Source of the DNA: an uncultured Muribaculaceae bacterium | GTDB lineage: Bacteria; Bacteroidota; Bacteroidia; Bacteroidales; Muribaculaceae | Direction of reading: 5' to 3' | DNA: 64,000 nt | NCBI GenBank assembly: GCA_910588035.1 | Contig: CAJUPY010000001.1 | Location: forward strand, 249,188-313,187 | Shown: positions 43,943 to 52,179 of the stretch, one piece after another | Numbering within the stretch: the first letter of the stretch is position 1 | Layout of the letters: the number at the start of each line of letters is the position of its first letter | Notes under the pieces: generated by a model | What the model was told of the DNA's origin: nothing | Databases searched by the model: none | What the model saw: the letters and a program-made list of their open reading frames with translations, nothing else | Translations under genes and position numbers: made by a program

Positions 43943-43950
43943 CAAAGGTA
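43943..43950 (-). promoter_or_regulatory. prs -7 promoter element
   Basis: Minus-strand TACCTTTG, 38 bases before the prs ATG. No convincing -33. The surrounding bases (ATCATTACCTTTGCA) are the same as at the EamA promoter at 332. Confidence 0.5.
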
Positions 43951-43991
43951 ATGATTTTGTCCCAAGTAAGACTTCATTTCAAAAAGAAATT

Positions 43992-45686
43992 TCACGCTTT
44001 CTTTATTTTGTCATGCTCAATCTTCCAAACCACCGCATTGTGTGGTGCAATGAATGTATCAAAAGGCGATTCATCTGAAACTGTCTTCTCTGCCGTCTCG
44101 CCGGTGAGCAGATCAACACATTCGACTGTTCCCCGGGGCAGCTCCAACATCTCGAAAGCGGCAGTCGGAATCTTTATGCGCAGATCGCAGGTATTGGTAC
44201 CGAAATTGACAGCGATCACCAATGTCGTTTTCTCATAACTGCGCATATAGACATACTGTCGATGAGGGTTCAACGAGCTGTTATCGTAGTTCACATACAT
44301 AAGGTCAAAGAAGCTTCCGTCTGATATGGCTTTCTCAGTGTTACACATATTCATAACTTTACCATATCGTTCCCTGAGCCAACGTTCACGTGAAGTCAAC
44401 TTGCTTAGTCCCGGTTTTCCATTGTTGAGCCAACGGCGAAGTGTCGGAATACTCCAATAATCAAATATTGTCGTACGTCCGTCATGTCCGCTGAAGCCTT
44501 CGGCATCGGCGGCCGGTTCTCCAAGTTCCTGCCCCATGTAAATCATGAAAGGCCCGGTTGACATTGTCGCACTCACAATGAGCGACGGTAAGACCAGAGC
44601 CGGATCTCCGGCATAATATTCCGATGCAAAACGTTGCTCATCGTGGTTCTCAAGAAAGTTGAGCATTTTTTGACCGATTCCCTCGACAGTCTGCCAACAG
44701 TTCGTCAACCTGGCTGCTGAGAAATGGCTGCACTGAATTCCTCGCAGTGTGTCATACAGATTAACTTTGTCGTAGAGGTAATCAAACCGGGCGCGGCCAA
44801 GAAATTCACGATAAAGAGCTACATCATATATCTCTGCAATAAAGATCAGATCGGGATAATCTTTTTTCACCTGCGGTATGGCCCATTCCCAAAATTCGAC
44901 GGGAACCATAAATGCCATGTCACACCTGAAGCCGTCAATTTTCCTTGACGCCCAATATCGGAGTATGTGCAGCATTTTGAACCAGGTTGACGGAATAGGG
45001 TCAAAATGGCGAGAGCCGTCTCCATAGTCGACACCATAATTCAACTTGACAGTCTCATACCAATCGTTAGGGCCGGGAAACGCAGTGAAGCAATCATTTC
45101 CAGATGCCTTCGCCGGAAATTCCACATAGGCATCGTCACCCTCGCCAAGATCAATCGAAGGTGCGAATAATTGACGTGTGATGTAATAGAAGTTATTGTC
45201 GCGACGGAAAAACATCGTATTGTCATCACCGACACCGAAATCTTCGATTCCAACAGGTTTCACATCTGACTCATAGCGTCGGGCGACATGATTCGGAACA
45301 AAATCTATGATGACTTTCAGTCCTGACTTATGGGTGCGCTCAACGAGTCTGTCAAATTCCGATAGACGCTTCTCTACATTCTCGGCGATATCCGGATCAA
45401 TATCATAATAGTCGCTGATAGCATAAGGTGAGCCGGCTTTTCCCTTGACTACATGAGGGTTATCGCGTTTTATTCCGAAATGGCTGTAGTCGGTCGCATG
45501 GGCGTGCTCAATGACACCGGTATACCACACGTGGGTCACTCCCAGATCTTTGATCGATTTCAAGACGCGGCCGGTGATCGCGTTCATTTTTCCACACCCG
45601 TTCTGCTCTATTGTTCCGTCGTGGCGGCATGTCTCACAATAGTTCGTGAATAATCTCGGCAATAGTTGATAGATGATTGGCTTCAT
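43992..45686 (-). CDS. GH13 alpha-amylase-family enzyme (cytoplasmic)
   Basis: 564 residues from the ATG at 45686; a frame upstream to 45785 would overlap the patatin gene. No signal peptide. The catalytic barrel has VIIDFVPNHV, the nucleophile D in IDGFRCDMAFMVP, the acid/base E in FIAEIYD and the third acid in NFLENHDEQR. The C-terminal all-beta domain (after about residue 470) is typical. GH13 enzymes cut or rearrange alpha-glucans; a cytoplasmic location suggests intracellular glycogen or maltodextrin breakdown. The start lies 22 bases after the patatin stop, so the two genes are probably cotranscribed. Confidence 0.85.
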   Translation of the reverse strand: MKPIIYQLLPRLFTNYCETCRHDGTIEQNGCGKMNAITGRVLKSIKDLGVTHVWYTGVIEHAHATDYSHFGIKRDNPHVVKGKAGSPYAISDYYDIDPDIAENVEKRLSEFDRLVERTHKSGLKVIIDFVPNHVARRYESDVKPVGIEDFGVGDDNTMFFRRDNNFYYITRQLFAPSIDLGEGDDAYVEFPAKASGNDCFTAFPGPNDWYETVKLNYGVDYGDGSRHFDPIPSTWFKMLHILRYWASRKIDGFRCDMAFMVPVEFWEWAIPQVKKDYPDLIFIAEIYDVALYREFLGRARFDYLYDKVNLYDTLRGIQCSHFSAARLTNCWQTVEGIGQKMLNFLENHDEQRFASEYYAGDPALVLPSLIVSATMSTGPFMIYMGQELGEPAADAEGFSGHDGRTTIFDYWSIPTLRRWLNNGKPGLSKLTSRERWLRERYGKVMNMCNTEKAISDGSFFDLMYVNYDNSSLNPHRQYVYMRSYEKTTLVIAVNFGTNTCDLRIKIPTAAFEMLELPRGTVECVDLLTGETAEKTVSDESPFDTFIAPHNAVVWKIEHDKIKKA

Positions 45687-45708
45687 GGATATTTGTTTGT
45701 ATTCTTTC

Positions 45709-46569
45709 TTATGTTTCTGATTTGAGTTCTGACTTGAAGTCTGCCCACCATTCACATCGTTTGATCGCGCGGCGCATGGTGGCATAGCCGCTGATGAAGA
45801 CTTTATTTATATCTTTCAGGTTAAAGACCTGATAACTTGCAATCTCGGGTATCTCAACCGCGAGATCACACAACGCCTGGTCTTCTTTCTGATTGGCTTT
45901 GGCCAGCAGATTGTAAGTTCTCATTGCAGTCTGAAACAGGGAGTCAGATTTTCCATGCTTCAAAACCGGGCTGCAGTTCACTCCGACAAGCCTGCGGCAT
46001 TTGTCTCTTATAATCCACGACGGCATGTTTCTGACCACACCACCGTCCACATAGGTCACACCGTCAATCACGACAGGTTCAAAACAAATCGGAATGCTGC
46101 ACGATGCGACAACGCGTGGGGCAATCTCACCCGAATGGAACTCTGCCTGACAACCATTGCTGAAATCTGTCACGCCGAGAAAGGTCGGAATCGGCAAATC
46201 CTCTAATTTCTCATAGGGCGAAATCCACTCTCTCAAGCACTCCCTGAAACGATCGAGACAGAAAAAGCCACTGCTTTTGTTAAACGAGAAATTAAATTCA
46301 CAGAAATCTTTGAAATGGCGTTTATTAAACAATGTCATGATTTTTTCGACAGACAATCCCGATGCATACAGAACCGCCACCACGGAGCCGGCACTAACCC
46401 CTGCGATAATATCAGGTTTGACACCGTCCTCCTCAAGGGCTTTCAACGCGCCTAAATGTGCAAATCCTCTGGCTCCACCACCGCTTAGCGCAATGCCAAG
46501 GCCTTTGACTTCACTTTTTTTCCGCGTTTCTTCGGAGGCTGTAAGTTTATTTTCAGTTGCCTGTTTCAT
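45709..46569 (-). CDS. Patatin-like phospholipase
   Basis: 286 residues without signal peptide or C-terminal barrel, so probably cytoplasmic or membrane-peripheral. The oxyanion GGGARG (30-35), the GxSxG nucleophile G57-V-S59-A-G61 and the DGG of the catalytic dyad (YVDGGVVRNMP, near 175) are intact. Patatins hydrolyse phospholipid or neutral-lipid acyl esters. It is driven from its own promoter at 46589-46620 and followed by the GH13 gene. The first 25 residues are charged and disordered. Confidence 0.88.
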   Translation of the reverse strand: MKQATENKLTASEETRKKSEVKGLGIALSGGGARGFAHLGALKALEEDGVKPDIIAGVSAGSVVAVLYASGLSVEKIMTLFNKRHFKDFCEFNFSFNKSSGFFCLDRFRECLREWISPYEKLEDLPIPTFLGVTDFSNGCQAEFHSGEIAPRVVASCSIPICFEPVVIDGVTYVDGGVVRNMPSWIIRDKCRRLVGVNCSPVLKHGKSDSLFQTAMRTYNLLAKANQKEDQALCDLAVEIPEIASYQVFNLKDINKVFISGYATMRRAIKRCEWWADFKSELKSET

Positions 46570-46588
46570 ATAAAATCTCTTTCAACAA

Positions 46589-46620
46589 CAAAGTTAAATA
46601 TATTTTCACAATTCAACAAC
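46589..46620 (-). promoter_or_regulatory. Promoter of the patatin-amylase unit
   Basis: Minus-strand GTTG (46617-46620), 20 bases, TAACTTTG (46589-46596), about 20 bases before the ATG at 46569. Confidence 0.7.
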
Positions 46621-46690
46621 CTGGCGGCTCCAATTGTTTTCATTGGAAATTAAGTTGACCGGCACAACCAGATATACACTTTAAAACATA

Positions 46691-46727
46691 ACCGACACCG
46701 TTCCCGATGTAGAGGAACGATGTCGGT
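46691..46727 (-). terminator. Terminator downstream of adk
   Basis: ACCGACA-C-CGTTC (46691-46703) pairs with GAACG-A-TGTCGGT (46715-46727), 12 paired bases with one mismatch and an 11-base loop. The minus-strand transcript continues TATGTTTT. Confidence 0.7.
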
Positions 46728-46750
46728 GAATATGCGATCCATGCGGAATC

Positions 46751-47332
46751 TCAATCGTTTTTCTCTTTGTCAAGTCTCGTTTTAATCTCCTTGAAAATAG
46801 ATTCAACCGAACCTGTTCCGTCAATTCCGTGATATTTTCCTTCGGCAATATATAAATCGCGCAACGGACTGGTCTGACTGTGATATACATCAAGTCTTTT
46901 TTTGACGGTATCGAGGTTGTCGTCGGCACGGCCGGTTTCCTGACCTCGTTTGAGTATGCGTTTCACAAGTTCTTCTTCTCCGACTTCAAGACCTACGACA
47001 GCATGAACCTTCGAGCCACGGCGTGCGAGCATTTCATTAAGCGCGTGTGCCTGAGGAACCGTCCGTGGGAAACCATCGAATATCACACCGTCTCGCGTGG
47101 CCTGATTCTTTTCCAACAGGTCATCAAGAATGTCCACCATCAAATTGTCGGGAATAAGCTGTCCCTGCGAAATATAGCTGTCTGCGATTTTTCCAAGTTC
47201 TGTGCCGTTGGCAATGTGTTCACGCAGAACTTCGCCGGTTGAGATGTGATACAGCCCGTATTCGTTGATGAGCCGTTCGCTTTGCGTACCCTTGCCACTG
47301 CCGGGCGCGCCAAAAATCACTACATTAAACAT
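46751..47332 (-). CDS. adk: Adenylate kinase (short-LID form)
   Basis: 193 residues. P-loop GAPGSGKGT (8-16), ISTGEVLRE, the NMP-binding FDGFPRTVPQAHAL and RILKRGQETGRADDN are present. The LID is short and lacks the zinc cysteines of longer bacterial forms, as I recall is usual in Bacteroidota. It balances ATP, ADP and AMP. It lies 18 bases after hpt, making a purine-salvage pair hpt-adk, and ends before a hairpin terminator. Confidence 0.94.
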   Translation of the reverse strand: MFNVVIFGAPGSGKGTQSERLINEYGLYHISTGEVLREHIANGTELGKIADSYISQGQLIPDNLMVDILDDLLEKNQATRDGVIFDGFPRTVPQAHALNEMLARRGSKVHAVVGLEVGEEELVKRILKRGQETGRADDNLDTVKKRLDVYHSQTSPLRDLYIAEGKYHGIDGTGSVESIFKEIKTRLDKEKND

Positions 47333-47349
47333 TATATATCTATTGGAAT

Positions 47350-47895
47350 TTATGCGTTGTCTTCTTTCAAGACATAGATATCCTCGAGATTTCTCGCGAT
47401 GCCGTCAAGATCGAGACCAAATCCGATAATAAACTTCGGGGAAATCGAGAATCCGACATAGTCGGGCTTGACATCTGTCTGCAATGACTCAGGTTTGAAC
47501 AGCAACGTTGCGATCTTCAACGACGCCGGCTCCATTTTCTGCAGGTCGGCTACAAGTTTCTTGATCGTGTTGCCGGTGTCGATTATATCTTCGACAATAA
47601 TAACCGTACGGTCTTTGATATTTTCACCAAGACCGATCACTTCTTTCACTACTCCGGTCGACCCCATGCCCTCATAGCTTTTCAGACGAATGAACGTGAT
47701 TTCGGCATCCATATCAACCGCGCGGAACAAATCGGCTGCAAAAGGGAAAGCTCCGTTGAGCACACAAACAAACAAGGGCACCGTACCCTCACAGTCGCGT
47801 TTGATCACACCGGCAAGCTCCTTGATGCGAGCTGCGATAGTCTCTTTCTCAATGTATGGCTCAAATGTGAGCCCGTTATATTGAACCTGTTTCAT
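47350..47895 (-). CDS. hpt: Hypoxanthine phosphoribosyltransferase
   Basis: 181 residues from the ATG at 47895; the longer frame to 48042 lies across the promoter and is rejected. The PRPP motif VIIVEDIIDTGNTI (near 98-111) and the flexible-loop and purine regions (SYEGMGSTG, PDYVGFSISPKFIIGFGLD) are typical. It salvages hypoxanthine and probably guanine to nucleotides using PRPP. It is cotranscribed with adk. Confidence 0.92.
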   Translation of the reverse strand: MKQVQYNGLTFEPYIEKETIAARIKELAGVIKRDCEGTVPLFVCVLNGAFPFAADLFRAVDMDAEITFIRLKSYEGMGSTGVVKEVIGLGENIKDRTVIIVEDIIDTGNTIKKLVADLQKMEPASLKIATLLFKPESLQTDVKPDYVGFSISPKFIIGFGLDLDGIARNLEDIYVLKEDNA

Positions 47896-47912
47896 TGCGA
47901 TAATTTGTGTTG

Positions 47913-47944
47913 CAAATTTACAAACTTTTTCGATCATGCCCAAT
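47913..47944 (-). promoter_or_regulatory. hpt-adk promoter
   Basis: Minus-strand ATTG (47941-47944), 20 bases, TAAATTTG (47913-47920). The leader before the ATG at 47895 is about 12 bases. Confidence 0.6.
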
Positions 47945-48086
47945 TTTTTTTGCCACACATTGCAAACGCCTCTGACATTTAACACAGCAGAGTCTGAAAC
48001 ACCGTCAAAAACAAACTGTAACACAACGACTTGCGTCTCCACACGAGCAACTCCGGCGAACTAAGTCAAAAAAAATGGATCGATTA

Positions 48087-48119
48087 TTTGATTTATCCCA
48101 ATGATTATTGCTATATTCG
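48087..48119 (+). promoter_or_regulatory. Promoter of the pRiA4b ORF-3-like gene
   Basis: TTTG (48087-48090), 21 bases, TATATTCG (48112-48119), a one-base variant of TAnnTTTG. The ATG at 48165 is about 40 bases beyond the predicted start. Confidence 0.5.
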
Positions 48120-48164
48120 CATTATAATTATCAACTCAACCGAAACAAACTAAAATCTGTATAT

Positions 48165-48713
48165 ATGGTATTTAATTTCAGGCTCGTCTCTGACGAAATT
48201 CCAAATTTCAGACGCGACATCGAGATCGATGCCGATGCATCTTTTCTTGATTTCAAAAATGCTATCTGCGACTCTGTCAATTTTGACAAAAACCAGATCT
48301 GCTCTTTCTTCATTTGCGCAGACAATTGGGAAAAGGAAAAAGAAATAACCATGATGGATATGGGAAGCGACTCTGACCAGGACGTCTATCTGATGGAAGA
48401 CTCGATTCTCAGCGATCTTATTGAAGACGAGGGCCAGCGGCTGATCTTCACATTCGACTACATGACCGACCGCTCTCTTTTCATTGAAATGAAAGAGATC
48501 ATCACCCGGAAGAACCTGAAAGATCCTGTATGCACTTTATCGCGTGGTGATGCTCCGGCACAGACAATGGATTTTGAAGACTTTGAAGAAAAAGTCAACA
48601 GCAAAGCCAGTGCCGCCATTGACGATCTTGACGAAGATTTCTATGGGTCTGACAGCTACAACGATGACGAGCTCGACACAGAGTCGTTCGACGAAATGAC
48701 TTTCGAACAATAG
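48165..48713 (+). CDS. pRiA4b ORF-3-like/IS1096-passenger-type protein with acidic tail
   Basis: 182 residues from the ATG at 48165; an ATG at 48108 lies upstream in frame but overlaps the promoter. The N-terminal 120 residues (FNFRLVSDEIPNFRRDIEIDADASFLDFKNAICDSVNFDKNQICSFFICADNWEKEKEITMMDM) match the pRiA4b ORF-3 fold: a beta sheet with a helix, found on plasmids and chromosomes. The last 50 residues are strongly acidic (IDDLDEDFYGSDSYNDDELDTESFDEM). Its function is unknown. The gene stands alone with its own promoter and a hairpin behind it. Confidence 0.7.
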   Translation: MVFNFRLVSDEIPNFRRDIEIDADASFLDFKNAICDSVNFDKNQICSFFICADNWEKEKEITMMDMGSDSDQDVYLMEDSILSDLIEDEGQRLIFTFDYMTDRSLFIEMKEIITRKNLKDPVCTLSRGDAPAQTMDFEDFEEKVNSKASAAIDDLDEDFYGSDSYNDDELDTESFDEMTFEQ

Positions 48714-48740
48714 CGATATTTCACCATTATCCAACCTACC

Positions 48741-48779
48741 ACACCCGGGCTGCCGCAAATATGACGACAGTTCGGGTGT
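48741..48779 (+). terminator. Probable terminator after the pRiA4b-like gene
   Basis: ACACCCG (48741-48747) pairs with CGGGTGT (48773-48779), and GCTG/CAGT extends the stem after a mismatch. It is followed by CACTTTTC, a moderate T run. Confidence 0.55.
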
Positions 48780-48925
48780 CACTTTTCATGTCCCGTACAG
48801 AACTATAACTTAATTTTTTCAAATCAATAAACCTTTGTCACCAAATATTGTTAATTTTATAAAGCAAGTCATGGCGACATGTTCATGACGTTTTGAACTC
48901 ACAATCAATTATTTTATTCAGATAT

Positions 48926-51514
48926 ATGAATTTCAACAGTTTTACAATCAAGTCGCAGGAAGCGATCCAAAAAGCGGTCGAACTGACCCGTGAAGCCGGG
49001 CAGCAGCAGATCGAACCTGCCCACCTGCTGATGGCAATCCTGACCGAAGGAGAGTCGTTAGTGAAATTCATCTTCCAGAAGATCGGCGTCAATCTGCCGC
49101 TCGTCAGCCAAAGTGTCGAGCGAGAAATCTCATCTTTTCCGAAAGTAAGCGGCGGAGAGCCTTATCTGAGCCGCACATCAAACGATGTTTTGCAGAAAGC
49201 ACTTGATGTCGCCAAGAAAATGGGTGACGAATATGTGACTCTTGAAGCCATGCTGATCGCGATTTTCGAAATCAACTCTCCGGCATCGACGATTCTGAAA
49301 GATGCAGGCATGAGTGAAAAAGAACTCAAAGCCGCAATCGACGAACTGAGAAAAGGAAAGAAAGCAACTGACCAAAGTGCGGAAGAGAGCTACAATGCGC
49401 TCAGCAAATATGCTGTCAATCTCAACGAACGTGCCCGATCAGGCAAACTCGATCCGGTAATTGGCCGAGACGATGAAATCAGACGCGTGCTACAGATTCT
49501 GAGTCGCAGAACAAAAAACAATCCGATGCTCATAGGCGAACCGGGAACAGGCAAGACCGCGATCGCAGAAGGACTTGCCCAACGCATTGTGCGCGGTGAT
49601 GTACCCGAAAACCTGAGAAGCAAACAGATCTTTTCTCTTGACATGGGAGCCCTTGTCGCAGGGGCAAAATATAAGGGTGAATTTGAAGAACGCTTAAAAG
49701 CTATCGTAAATGAAGTCACCCAGAGCGATGGTGAGATCATTCTTTTCATCGATGAGATCCACACACTTGTCGGTGCCGGTAAAGGCGAAGGTGCCATGGA
49801 CGCGGCAAACATTCTGAAACCTGCACTCGCGCGTGGCGAACTGAGAAGCATAGGTGCGACCACACTCGATGAATACCAGAAATATTTTGAAAAGGACAAG
49901 GCTCTTGAACGACGATTCCAGAAGGTAATGGTCAACGAACCGGATGAAACAAGTGCGATCGCGATTCTCCGCGGCCTCAAAGAGCGATATGAGAACCACC
50001 ACAAAGTGAGAATTCGTGACGAAGCGATAGTCGCGGCCGTACAATTGTCCGAACGATACATCACCGACCGTTTTCTACCCGACAAGGCAATAGACCTGGT
50101 AGACGAGGCCGCCTCAAAACTTCGTCTTGAAATCGACTCTGTGCCTCAGGCTCTTGACGAGATATCGAGAATGATCGCCCAAAAAGAGATCGAACGTGAA
50201 GCGATCAAAAGAGAAGGCGACAAGGAAAGAGTCAGAGAAATTGAAAAAGACATTGCCTCTCTTCGTGAAGACGAGAAAGAATATACGGCCAAATGGAAAG
50301 CTGAAAAAGAACTCATAAACAAAATTCAGCAAAACAAAATCGACATTGAGCAACTCAATTTCGAGGCTGAACGTGCCGAACGAGAAGGCGACTATGCACG
50401 TGTGGCAGAAATACGCTATTCCCGCATTCAGCAGAAAGAACAAGAAAACAAAGACATTCAGCAGCAACTCAAAGTGATGCAAGGCGAGAAGGCTCTCATC
50501 AAAGAGGAAGTTGACGCTGAAGACATCGCCGATGTCGTTTCCCGCTGGACCGGCATTCCAGTGAACAAGATGGTTCAGAGTGAGAAAGAAAAATTGCTCC
50601 ACCTTGAAGATGAGCTTCACAACCGTGTGGTCGGCCAGAATGAAGCCATTCAGGCTATTGCCGATGCTGTGCGTCGAAGCCGTGCCGGTCTGAACGATCC
50701 CCGCCGGCCTATCGGATCGTTCATCTTTCTCGGAACAACCGGAGTCGGAAAGACCGAGTTGGCCAAAGCTCTCGCAGAATATCTGTTTGACGATGAGAAC
50801 ATGATGACCCGAATCGACATGAGCGAATATCAGGAGAAACATGCCGTCAGCCGTCTTGTCGGAGCACCTCCGGGATATGTAGGCTATGATGAAGGTGGCC
50901 AGCTGACCGAGGCAGTCAGACGCAAACCCTACTCTGTTGTGCTGTTTGACGAAATCGAGAAAGCCCACCCCGATGTCTTCAACATTCTGCTTCAGGTTCT
51001 TGACGACGGGCGTCTGACCGACAACAAAGGCCGAATGGTCAATTTCAAGAACACCATTATAATAATGACCTCAAACATGGGTTCAAATGTCATTCGCGAG
51101 AATTTCGCTGAAATGACCGAAGAAAACAAGGCTGAGACTGTCGAAAAGACAAAAGAGGAAGTTCTTGAAATGTTGAAACAGACAATCAGACCTGAATTTC
51201 TGAACCGCATTGACGAAATCATAATGTTCACGCCCCTTAACGAGAAAGAGATAGAGGAAATTGTCGGTCTGCAAGTCAAATCTATCAGGAAGATGCTCGC
51301 ATCAAACGGCATCGAGCTTGAAGTGACACCGGCCGCATTACGCTACCTCGCAGAGGAGGGCTACGATCCCGAATTCGGTGCACGCCCCGTCAAAAGGGTC
51401 ATTCACCGAATGGTACTCAACCGTCTGTCCAAAGACATCCTTTCGCAGAAAGTCGACAAAGACCGTCCGATTGTGATTGATGTTGACAATGACGGACTCA
51501 TCTTTAAAAATTAA
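48926..51514 (+). CDS. clpB: ATP-dependent disaggregase ClpB
   Basis: 862 residues from the ATG at 48926 (MNFNSFTIKSQEAIQKAVEL). Clp N-terminal repeats occupy 1-145. AAA1 has Walker A GEPGTGKTA (about 206-214) and LFIDEIHTLVGAGKGEG; a long coiled-coil middle domain spans about 400-525; AAA2 has GTTGVGKTELAK (about 601-612), FDEIEKAHP and ILLQVLDDGRLTD. ClpB with DnaK extracts polypeptides from aggregates during stress. The middle domain is the ClpB type, not ClpA or ClpC. Upstream I see no confident -33/-7 pair. Confidence 0.96.
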   Translation: MNFNSFTIKSQEAIQKAVELTREAGQQQIEPAHLLMAILTEGESLVKFIFQKIGVNLPLVSQSVEREISSFPKVSGGEPYLSRTSNDVLQKALDVAKKMGDEYVTLEAMLIAIFEINSPASTILKDAGMSEKELKAAIDELRKGKKATDQSAEESYNALSKYAVNLNERARSGKLDPVIGRDDEIRRVLQILSRRTKNNPMLIGEPGTGKTAIAEGLAQRIVRGDVPENLRSKQIFSLDMGALVAGAKYKGEFEERLKAIVNEVTQSDGEIILFIDEIHTLVGAGKGEGAMDAANILKPALARGELRSIGATTLDEYQKYFEKDKALERRFQKVMVNEPDETSAIAILRGLKERYENHHKVRIRDEAIVAAVQLSERYITDRFLPDKAIDLVDEAASKLRLEIDSVPQALDEISRMIAQKEIEREAIKREGDKERVREIEKDIASLREDEKEYTAKWKAEKELINKIQQNKIDIEQLNFEAERAEREGDYARVAEIRYSRIQQKEQENKDIQQQLKVMQGEKALIKEEVDAEDIADVVSRWTGIPVNKMVQSEKEKLLHLEDELHNRVVGQNEAIQAIADAVRRSRAGLNDPRRPIGSFIFLGTTGVGKTELAKALAEYLFDDENMMTRIDMSEYQEKHAVSRLVGAPPGYVGYDEGGQLTEAVRRKPYSVVLFDEIEKAHPDVFNILLQVLDDGRLTDNKGRMVNFKNTIIIMTSNMGSNVIRENFAEMTEENKAETVEKTKEEVLEMLKQTIRPEFLNRIDEIIMFTPLNEKEIEEIVGLQVKSIRKMLASNGIELEVTPAALRYLAEEGYDPEFGARPVKRVIHRMVLNRLSKDILSQKVDKDRPIVIDVDNDGLIFKN

Positions 51515-51552
51515 CTGAAACACACCAAACCTCTAATCAAAATTCAAGTATT

Positions 51553-52020
51553 ATGAAAAAGTTCTATTACCTGCTCCTTGCGTTACCTCTGATGCTTTTC
51601 GCATCTTGCCACGACGACGACAACGACATTCCCGATGTTGACCTCTCGGTTCAGTTTGAAAATGCCACATTGGCCAATGACACGCTCTATGTAGTCCAAG
51701 GCGATACGGTAGTCATTGCAGACATTCAGTTGATCAACAACACCGGAAAGAAAGGTGCAGTCGGAAACGTAAACATCTATTGGGACCGCTTCTACGTGAC
51801 CCCGGTATTCCTTCCTTTCAGTTTCGAGACTGCCAATCAACCTGTCGGACGCCATCTGCTCGGCGTTGAGGCAAGCGTATTTGTCGTTGACTATCCGGTT
51901 TGTTTCGGATACATGGAATATCCCGTCAAAATCGTCAAAGACGAGTCTCAGATCCCGACCGGAACACCCGATCCGACCATTGGCGGACATGCATCCATAA
52001 GCTCTAAAAGCAGACAGTGA
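51553..52020 (+). CDS. Small exported lipoprotein of unknown function
   Basis: 155 residues. MKKFYYLLLALPLMLFASC is a lipoprotein signal with the lipid-anchoring cysteine at 19, followed by an acidic HDDDNDIPD stretch. This suggests export to the outer leaflet in Bacteroidota. The rest looks like an immunoglobulin-like beta sandwich (VVIADIQLINNTGKKGAVGNVNIYWD). I do not recognise the family. It follows clpB by 38 bases and ends before a strong terminator. Confidence 0.75.
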   Translation: MKKFYYLLLALPLMLFASCHDDDNDIPDVDLSVQFENATLANDTLYVVQGDTVVIADIQLINNTGKKGAVGNVNIYWDRFYVTPVFLPFSFETANQPVGRHLLGVEASVFVVDYPVCFGYMEYPVKIVKDESQIPTGTPDPTIGGHASISSKSRQ

Positions 52021-52043
52021 CACCGCTGTCTAACCAATAACTG

Positions 52044-52070
52044 AAAAAGCGCGGAAAATCCGCGCTTTTT
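52044..52070 (+). terminator. Strong intrinsic terminator
   Basis: AAAAAGCGCGGA (52044-52055), loop AAA, TCCGCGCTTTTT (52059-52070): a perfect 12-bp stem ending in a T run. It closes the clpB/lipoprotein region. Confidence 0.93.
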
Positions 52071-52106
52071 CTTTGTGAAACAGGCTGATAATTAAAATAT
52101 TTATCG

Positions 52107-52114
52107 TAAATTTG
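52107..52114 (+). promoter_or_regulatory. -7 element of the thrS-infC-rpmI-rplT cluster
   Basis: TAAATTTG. The 60-base leader contains a small hairpin (GCCAT/ATGGC, around 52135-52150). No TTTG is seen at the right distance upstream, and no T-box structure is visible. Confidence 0.55.
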
Positions 52115-52179
52115 CACCCGACTATTGTTTGACGGCCATGTTGTATATGGCAGTTTCATGATAAACAGCTAAAACCCAA

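Noticed and set aside
43961..43991. Terminator after the GH13 gene
   Set aside because: Only a 5-bp AT stem (ATTTC/GAAAT) is visible, too weak to call.
50114..50968. 284-codon frame antisense to clpB
   Set aside because: A Phe-rich product arising from the mirror of Glu/Lys-rich coiled coil, a common artefact.
52115..52179. T-box or attenuator in the thrS leader
   Set aside because: The leader is only about 60 bases and has neither the T-box sequence nor a terminator; just a small hairpin.
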